Shown here one piece after another: positions 59,241 through 64,000 of a stretch of 64,000 nt of DNA. This stretch comes from Streptomyces sp. R44 (lineage in GTDB: Bacteria; Actinomycetota; Actinomycetes; Streptomycetales; Streptomycetaceae), in the NCBI RefSeq assembly GCF_041053105.1, contig NZ_CP163444.1, positions 62,001 to 126,000 of the forward strand, in the 5' to 3' direction. The position numbers were made by a program, and so were the translations under genes. Numbering within the stretch: position 1 is the first letter of the stretch; each line of letters opens with the position of its first letter. Below the pieces are notes generated by a model, which worked only from the letters and a program-made list of their open reading frames with translations, did no database searches and was not told the DNA's origin.

Positions 59241-59978
59241 ATGGCGACACGACTCGTGCAGATCAACATGAAAGCCCAGGACGACGCGGCACTCGGCCGG
59301 TTCTGGGCGGAGGCACTCGGCTGGGAAGTCGACAGCGAGGCCCCCGGGGTGACCAACCTCGAACCCGTGGGCTTCACCTACCCCGACCCCGTGGCCGTCT
59401 GCGTCGACATCGTGAACAGCCCGGAACCCAAGACGGTGAAGAACCGGGTGCACCTCGATCTGGCCACCGACTCGGCCTCTCATCAGGCGGAGTTGGTCGC
59501 TCGCCTGCAGGATCTAGGCGCGACGCTCGCCGACGTGGGGCAGGGTGACGTCCCGTGGACAGTCATGGCCGACCCGGAGGGCAACGAGTTCTGCGTACTG
59601 GAGCCGCGTCCGGTCTACCGCGGCACCGGCCCGATCGCCGCGGTGGTGGTCGACTGCGCCGACCCACGGGCGATGGCCCGGTTCTGGGGAGAGGCCATGG
59701 ACTGGACGGTGCACGAGGTCACCGACGGCCACGCCACCATGCGTTCCTCCGAGGGCGTCGGCCCCTACCTGGAGTTCGTCCGCACTCCCGACACCAAGCA
59801 CGTGTGGAACCGCGTCCACCTCGATGTCCGCCCCTATCCCGGTGACGACATGGCAGCGGAGGAAGCCCGGCTGCGCTCCCTGGGCGCCACCGACCCCGGG
59901 ATCGACCAGTTCGAGCTCTCCTGGACGGTACTTGCCGATCCCGAGGGCAACGAGTTCTGCCTCCTCACCCCTCGCTGA
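59241..59978 (+). CDS. double-domain VOC (glyoxalase-like) protein
   Basis: A 245-residue protein with two VOC domains: residues 3-122 (LVQINMKAQDDAALGRFWAE...VMADPEGNEFCVLEP) and 128-245 (AAVVVDCADPRAMARFWGEA...VLADPEGNEFCLLTP). The terminal D-P-E-G-N-E-F-C motifs and internal NRVHLDL are typical of the glyoxalase_6 group. Such proteins bind metals and act on antibiotics, aromatic or sugar-like substrates. ATG 59241 is the first start. Single gene. Confidence 0.92.
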   Translation: MATRLVQINMKAQDDAALGRFWAEALGWEVDSEAPGVTNLEPVGFTYPDPVAVCVDIVNSPEPKTVKNRVHLDLATDSASHQAELVARLQDLGATLADVGQGDVPWTVMADPEGNEFCVLEPRPVYRGTGPIAAVVVDCADPRAMARFWGEAMDWTVHEVTDGHATMRSSEGVGPYLEFVRTPDTKHVWNRVHLDVRPYPGDDMAAEEARLRSLGATDPGIDQFELSWTVLADPEGNEFCLLTPR

Positions 59979-60393
59979 CCCTGAGCAACGGCCCCGCTCT
60001 GTTCCATCCAGGCCGACGGCGAAGGTCGTGCGTCCTTCGCTCCGCTGCTCCTGGACGGCACGGTCCGTCGCTATCAAGTAGAGGTTCAGTCGTCCGCCCC
60101 GCAGCGCAACACGGACCCGCAGGTCGGGAGCCTGTGGGCCTCCGTCCGTAGCACGCGGGTGCGACTGACCGTGGCAGGCACGACGCATGCCTCGCTGACC
60201 GAGCCGCAGCGTGCGGCGGCGACCGACCGCGCTCTCCTCCCGCGGCGTCCCGGGAGGCGTTGGGCTCGTACTCGGAGATGGCCTCCCGCCTGCTCAGTCG
60301 CCCCCACGGGACAGCTCCGTCACAGCGAGACCAGGGGTTGGCGCGCCGCGGGCTAGGGTCGTGATGCTCATCTTGAAGTGGAGGGGGTACGCC
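59979..60393. other. intergenic region, nothing recognised
   Basis: About 415 bp after the VOC gene. A 7-bp inverted repeat (CCTCCCG/CGGGAGG, about 60236-60257) could form a hairpin. No gene with a ribosome site was found. The SDR promoter and its GGAGGGGG site are at the right end. Confidence 0.4.
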
Positions 60394-61122
60394 ATGGATC
60401 TCACCGGGCGAAGAATGGTCATCACCGGGGCGGGACGTGGGTTCGGGCGCGCGTTGGCGTTGCAGGCCGGACGGCTGGGTGCACAGGTGTTCGTGTCCGC
60501 GCGCTCGCTGGAGACCGCCCGGAAGGTGGCCGACGAGGTGAAGACGGACAGCGGTGCGCCTGCTCACCCGTTCGTCTGCGATCTGGCAGACCCTGCCTCG
60601 ATCCGGGGCTTCGCCCAAGGCGTGGCGGGCCACACCGATCGGGTGGACGTCCTGGTCAACAACGGCGCCCGCTACCTCGACGGTCCCGACCTCTGGGACG
60701 CTGATGACGACGCGATCGCCGACACCGTCGCCTCGGGAGCTACGGGCACGCTGTTGACGAGCAAGCACTTCATGCCGCTGCTGCGTGCCTCCGCCGGCGC
60801 GGACGTGGTCAACCTGGTGTCCTCGGCCGCGGAGCCCCGCGATCACCGCTCCCAGGCGCACCCCGCGTTCTACGCCGCCAAGGCGGCCCAGGCCGGATTC
60901 GCCGACATCCTTTCGCAGCGGCTGCGCCCCGAAGGCATTCGCGTCATCTCCCTCTACCCTCCCGACTTCAGCGACGGTGACCCGCTGGCCTCCTCCTGGG
61001 ACGACGCTCCGCGGACCGCCGGCGATCCGTTGACCGCCCAGTCCGTCATCGACTGCGCCCTGTTCGCGATCGCCCAGCCGAGGGACTGCTTCATCCGTTC
61101 CTTCCACTTCGAGCAGCTCTGA
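60394..61122 (+). CDS. SDR-family oxidoreductase with Phe in place of the catalytic Tyr
   Basis: A 242-residue SDR. RRMVITGAGRGFGRALALQA is the TGxxxGxG cofactor site, VDVLVNNGARYLD the N-N-x-A-like strand, and VNLVSSAAEPRD the Ser strand. Where the family has Y-x-x-x-K, this protein reads F-Y-A-A-K in HPAFYAAKAAQAGF, so the canonical Tyr position is Phe and the neighbouring residue is Tyr. The ending CFIRSFHFEQL is complete. ATG 60394 follows GGAGGGGG. It may be catalytically altered or use the shifted Tyr. Confidence 0.88.
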   Translation: MDLTGRRMVITGAGRGFGRALALQAGRLGAQVFVSARSLETARKVADEVKTDSGAPAHPFVCDLADPASIRGFAQGVAGHTDRVDVLVNNGARYLDGPDLWDADDDAIADTVASGATGTLLTSKHFMPLLRASAGADVVNLVSSAAEPRDHRSQAHPAFYAAKAAQAGFADILSQRLRPEGIRVISLYPPDFSDGDPLASSWDDAPRTAGDPLTAQSVIDCALFAIAQPRDCFIRSFHFEQL

Positions 61123-61488
61123 CATCCGGCCTTCGGCCTGGCCGCTGGAACCGGTGCGGGCGCCGTTCGGCGATCCGTCTCGTAGGAAATCGAGGTCGAC
61201 TCGGCGGCCGCCGCGGCACAATCGCGCACCCGCCTGTGCGAAGCGCTCCGCCCCGGGACAGTGCCCCGTGGCCGCGAAGCTGCCGGTCCCGTGGGCGGAC
61301 GGCTGGAAGACGGCGCATCCGGACCGGTTCGTCCTCCGGTGAACCCGTCGACGCCCCGGGTGGGTCCATGAACCCGGGTTCAGGGGCGGGTCCCCCTCAT
61401 GGCGAGCCAGGCGAGCGGCTAATCTGCAGATCAGGGCGCTGCCGGCCTGACGCGGCGCCCGGATCCGACGACCGCGAAAAGAGCGACC
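61123..61488. other. intergenic region upstream of cupin gene
   Basis: About 366 bp with no credible gene. It contains a perfect 14-bp palindrome at 61369-61382 (separate entry). The cupin promoter should lie in the right half. Confidence 0.4.
61369..61382. promoter_or_regulatory. perfect palindrome TGAACCCGGGTTCA
   Basis: The 14-bp TGAACCCGGGTTCA is fully self-complementary and lies 107 bp upstream of the cupin ATG. A related half-site (TGAACCC) is at about 61340. It could be a regulator site. Confidence 0.4.
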
Positions 61489-61773
61489 ATGTCCACCACG
61501 GCCCGCGCGACGAAGCAGCACGAGGACGACCGGGTCCGCGTCACCCGCTGGGACTTCGAGCCAGGTCAGTCCACTGGCCGTCACATCCATGCGTACGACT
61601 ACGTCGTCGTCCCCGTCACCGACGGGCGGACCCACGTGATCACCCCCAACGGCACGGTCACCGTCTCCGAGCTCAGGGCGGGTGAGTCCTACGCCCGTCC
61701 GGCCGGCGGCGAGCACGAGGTCGTCAACGCCGGCACCGCCCCGCTGGCTTTCGTCGAGATCGAGTCGAAGTAG
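61489..61773 (+). CDS. small cupin-domain protein
   Basis: A 94-residue single-domain cupin. WDFEPGQSTGRHIHAYDYVV holds the first motif with G-x5-H-x-H, TVSELRAGESYARPAGGEHE the second with its His, and VNAGTAPLAFVEIE the final strand. Metal binding is likely. Such small cupins act as dioxygenases, isomerases or sensors. ATG 61489 is preceded by AAAAGAG. It ends at a strong hairpin. Confidence 0.9.
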   Translation: MSTTARATKQHEDDRVRVTRWDFEPGQSTGRHIHAYDYVVVPVTDGRTHVITPNGTVTVSELRAGESYARPAGGEHEVVNAGTAPLAFVEIESK

Positions 61774-61811
61774 CCCCGCCGCGCGCCGCGGACCCGTTCC
61801 TCGCGAACAGC

Positions 61812-61852
61812 CGACAGCCCCGCACCGGAGGAACCACGGTGCGGGGCTGTCG
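61812..61852 (+). terminator. hairpin terminator after the cupin gene
   Basis: CGACAGCCCCGCACC (61812-61826) pairs perfectly with GGTGCGGGGCTGTCG (61838-61852), a 15-bp stem with an 11-base loop, 38 bp past the stop. Confidence 0.85.
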
Positions 61853-61972
61853 CGCGGCTGCCGGCCCGCATCTTTGCCTGCGGGCGGGGGTCGGGAGGCG
61901 GCCCCGGCGCTCCGCCACCCGCCTGCCCACGACCCGGGCGGCCATGAAGGCCCCGTTTCGAACCGCGTCCCC

Positions 61973-62347
61973 TCACAGAGCGCCCGTACCGCCGGGGAAG
62001 GGACCGCCGGGGCGGTAGTACTGGCCGAGCTCCTCGCGGTAGCGCAGGTCGGCCAGGTGCTTGTCGGAGACGAACTCGGGTGCGTCCTTGACCTGTTCCT
62101 TGGACAGGCCGAGGTGGATCGTGTGTTCCTCCAGGTCGACGCGGGTGACCGCGCTCGCCGGGATCAGCACTTCCTTGCCGAAAATCCAGACGCCCGTGTC
62201 CACGACCAGGTAGGAGTCCTCGACCTCGTCGGAGTGCTTGTCCACCCTTCCGATATGACCGTCGGCCGCCTCGACCTGCCATCCGGTGAGGTCGGTGCCC
62301 GCCAGATGGCCGGACTCCGTGCTGTAGGACCAGAGATGCTCGGTCAT
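61973..62347 (-). CDS. PRC-barrel domain protein
   Basis: A 124-residue protein. DLTGWQVEAADGHIGRVDKH begins the PRC barrel, followed by SYLVVDTGVWIFGKEVLIPA and AVTRVDLEEHTIHLGLSKEQ, then a tail with ELGQYYRPGGP. PRC-barrel proteins of this type occur in actinobacteria, often stress-linked, with unknown partners. ATG 62347 follows a GAGGAGTTTC site. The DUF6458 gene lies 61 bp upstream on the same strand, possibly in the same operon. Confidence 0.9.
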   Translation of the reverse strand: MTEHLWSYSTESGHLAGTDLTGWQVEAADGHIGRVDKHSDEVEDSYLVVDTGVWIFGKEVLIPASAVTRVDLEEHTIHLGLSKEQVKDAPEFVSDKHLADLRYREELGQYYRPGGPFPGGTGAL

Positions 62348-62408
62348 CGCTGAAACTCCTCTGTCGCTGTACTTCGTGTCCGTCGCGGCACCGAACGTGC
62401 CGGCCGTG

Positions 62409-62630
62409 TCAGAGCAGGTCGCGCCGGTCCTCGGTGACCGTCGGGTCCACGGGCGGGACCACCACCCGGCGACGGCGGAGGACGCTCGTGTAGACGGCGG
62501 TTCCGAGGAATCCGACGGCCATCAGGTTCAGTCCGACCAGATCGAGGTCGACCGCATCGAGTTCCCAGTCGGTCGCGAAGGTGAGGATGGCACCGACGGC
62601 GATCATCATGATGAACAGTCCCAGACGCAT
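62409..62630 (-). CDS. DUF6458 family membrane protein
   Basis: A 73-residue protein with two membrane helices (RLGLFIMMIAVGAILTFATD; DLVGLNLMAVGFLGTAVYTS) separated by an acidic loop WELDAVDLDL, then an Arg-rich end. This is the DUF6458 pattern. ATG 62630 has GGAGGGAG upstream; a longer in-frame start upstream is not needed. Function unknown. It probably shares a transcript with the PRC-barrel gene. Confidence 0.88.
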   Translation of the reverse strand: MRLGLFIMMIAVGAILTFATDWELDAVDLDLVGLNLMAVGFLGTAVYTSVLRRRRVVVPPVDPTVTEDRRDLL

Positions 62631-62838
62631 GCTTGCTCCCTCCATTGCGGGGTTGCACCGTCCGCGTACCCGGGTCACCAGGAATCACGCCGCCTCATCC
62701 CGGCGAACGGCGCTGCCGGCCGCCGTTACGTCAGCGCCCGCGTCGTCAGCGGCGCGACGGACAGTCGGGCCGGTCGTACGCGCCTCGGGCCGCAGGAATG
62801 ACATCCGAGCGGGCCATTCCCGCGGCCAGGGGCGTGCG

Positions 62839-63165
62839 TCAGGCCTTGCCGTCGGCAGGAGGGGTGCCCACTCCGCCCAGGACCGTGAGGTCCGTACGGT
62901 GCGGTGGGGACGACAGCAGCGCCAGGACATCTGCGGGATCAGGACCGTCGGCGCGCGACGGAGCGGCGAGGGCGGCCTGCGCACTGGCCTCGTCCTGCCA
63001 GACCTCGGTGACGTACACCGTGTCCGGGTTTCCTGCGTCCTGGCTGATCAGGTAGATCTCGCAGCCAGGGAAGCCGTACAGCCTCTCCGCGACCCTCAGC
63101 AGGACGGCGGCGAGTTCGCCGCCCTTCCCTGGGTGCGCGGTCACGGTCATCAGTCTGCCGATCAC
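62839..63165 (-). CDS. antibiotic biosynthesis monooxygenase (ABM) domain protein
   Basis: A 108-residue dimeric alpha+beta barrel protein. LMTVTAHPGKGGELAAVLLR, GCEIYLISQDAGNPDTVYVT and EVWQDEASAQAALAAPSRAD match the ABM fold (quinol-forming or heme-degrading families). GTG 63165 lies two bases after the stop of the VOC gene upstream, so the pair is an operon; ATG 63148 is an alternative start. The substrate is unknown. Confidence 0.85.
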   Translation of the reverse strand: MIGRLMTVTAHPGKGGELAAVLLRVAERLYGFPGCEIYLISQDAGNPDTVYVTEVWQDEASAQAALAAPSRADGPDPADVLALLSSPPHRTDLTVLGGVGTPPADGKA

Positions 63166-63167
63166 GT

Positions 63168-63554
63168 TCAGACCAGGGTGGTGATGCAGAACGGATGGCC
63201 GGCGGGGTCCAGCAGGACCAACCACCGGTCGGGCTGTGGCTGGGTCGGGGGCTCGACAGCACCGAGGGCCAGCAGGTGCGCACGCGCGGTCTCCAGGTCG
63301 TCGACGCCCAGTTCCATGTGCGCCTGCTTCTCCTGGGAAGGGTCCGGCCAGGTGGGGCGCCTGTAGTCGGCCAGCCGGTTGAACCCCAGTCCGGCCGAGC
63401 CCTCCTGACCGAGCAGGATGAAGTCGTCGCTGGAGTAGGCGACGGGCAGGCCGAGGGCCTCTCCGTAGAAGCGGGCCAATTCGGCGGGGTCCGGGCAGTC
63501 GAACGTGACGGCGGCATAGCGGATCGCGGGTGCTGATGTGTTTCCAGTGCTCAT
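63168..63554 (-). CDS. VOC-family protein
   Basis: A 128-residue single VOC domain. YAAVTFDCPDPAELARFYGE is the entry strand-helix, AHMELGVDDLETARAHLLAL the central part, and DRWLVLLDPAGHPFCIT the closing metal-site region. The gene is followed closely by the ABM gene (2-bp gap). The divergent YafY-type regulator gene begins 66 bp away and may control it. Confidence 0.9.
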   Translation of the reverse strand: MSTGNTSAPAIRYAAVTFDCPDPAELARFYGEALGLPVAYSSDDFILLGQEGSAGLGFNRLADYRRPTWPDPSQEKQAHMELGVDDLETARAHLLALGAVEPPTQPQPDRWLVLLDPAGHPFCITTLV

Positions 63555-63620
63555 GGGGAGGACGCTATGACGGGACCAGGACAGATTCGGTCCTGGTCAT
63601 GCGGGACACTTCACGATGTG

Positions 63621-64000
63621 ATGAGCACATCCGCCCGCCTGCTACGACTGGTCTCCCTGCTGTCCGCACGGCCGTCGTGGACCTGCGGACAGCTGGCCGA
63701 CCACATGGCGGTCACCGAGCGCACGGTGCGAAGGGACGTCGCCAGGCTCCGGGAGCTCGGCTATGGAGTCGAGTCCGATCCCGGCCCATGGGGCGGTTAC
63801 CGCCTCCGCGCCGGATCCCGGGTGCCGCCGTTGGTCCTGGATGACGAGGAGGCGCTCGCCGTCGCCGTCGGGCTGCGCGAGGCCGCGCTCAGCGGTGTTC
63901 TCGGCGACGACCAGGCCGCGCTGTCCGCTCTGCTGAAGCTGCGTCAGGTGTTGCCGCGCCGGATCGCGGACCGGCTGGGAGAGATGGATGCCGCTCTTGT
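63621..64000 (+). CDS. YafY/WYL-type transcriptional regulator (3' end outside window)
   Basis: The first 126 residues show an N-terminal HTH_11 helix-turn-helix: LLRLVSLLSARPSWTCGQLA, then VTERTVRRDVARLRELGYGV and GPWGGYRLRAG, as in YafY proteins. A linker and the start of the WYL domain follow (LVLDDEEALAVAVGLREAAL). The gene runs off the window. It is divergent from the VOC/ABM operon. ATG 63621 (or GTG 63618) is the start. Confidence 0.88.
   Translation, partial: MSTSARLLRLVSLLSARPSWTCGQLADHMAVTERTVRRDVARLRELGYGVESDPGPWGGYRLRAGSRVPPLVLDDEEALAVAVGLREAALSGVLGDDQAALSALLKLRQVLPRRIADRLGEMDAAL

Overview
The window looks like chromosomal DNA from a Streptomyces or close relative. GC content and GC3 are very high, many starts are GTG behind GGAGG-type sites, and several families are typical of actinobacteria (DUF6479, DUF6458, LtrA, CGNR proteins, a cobalamin-binding LitR regulator, a Cmx-type exporter). 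The gene order is that of an accessory region, possibly chromosome-arm DNA: regulators sit beside single enzymes, and fragments of at least six transposase families (IS1380, IS481, IS630, IS21, IS5, ISL3) lie between them.

Layout. Positions 1-6300 hold a truncated FAD monooxygenase, a divergent MarR/MMPL exporter pair around a palindromic operator, a DUF427 protein and an SDR. Positions 6500-18230 hold a probable light-response island. A B12-type LitR/CarH photoreceptor is followed by a tightly coupled lipid-modification operon on the minus strand (FAD oxidoreductase, DUF1365, cyclopropane-synthase-type methyltransferase, an 81-residue unknown, DUF1295). Facing it is a ferrochelatase gene overlapping an iron-sulphur photolyase/cryptochrome, then a second FAD oxidoreductase and a DUF6479 membrane protein. 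Positions 18900-28000 carry RidA, HIT, MocR/PdxR and DJ-1 genes and a Cmx-like exporter, among a CRISPR-like relic, a DnaE2-like relic and decayed IS elements. Positions 28600-36300 hold an MMPL exporter beside an intact two-component system, then a second histidine kinase whose response regulator has been cut off by an IS21 fragment.

Positions 36600-45600 start with a recombination junction joining an LRR gene to a 2OG-Fe(II) oxygenase gene. Tandem DUF427, TetR/NAD(P)-binding/PPOX, haloalkane dehalogenase-like and ArsR/hydrolase genes follow, with a perfect inverted repeat between the last two. A DUF3995 protein and an IS5 transposase with an apparent -1 frameshift site complete the stretch. 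Positions 45600-55170 hold an ISL3 element split by about 950 bp that carries an acetyltransferase, a reductase, a secreted amidase, a glycosyltransferase, and a three-gene coupled cassette of unrecognised proteins walled in by IS relics. Positions 55170-64000 are quieter: a dehydrogenase/CGNR-regulator pair with two near-identical 19-bp palindromes, an NYN-like protein, LtrA, VOC proteins, an SDR lacking its catalytic Tyr, cupin, PRC-barrel, DUF6458, a monooxygenase and a YafY-type regulator cut by the window edge.

How the genes may work together. The most coherent system is the LitR island. The inferred logic is light sensing through adenosylcobalamin, DNA repair by photolyase, removal of photosensitising porphyrin by ferrochelatase, and membrane fatty-acid modification by the methyltransferase cassette. 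No carotenoid (crt) genes and no LitS-type sigma factor were seen. The least explained system is the cassette at 52750-54547. All functions are read from sequence by eye; no database search was possible.
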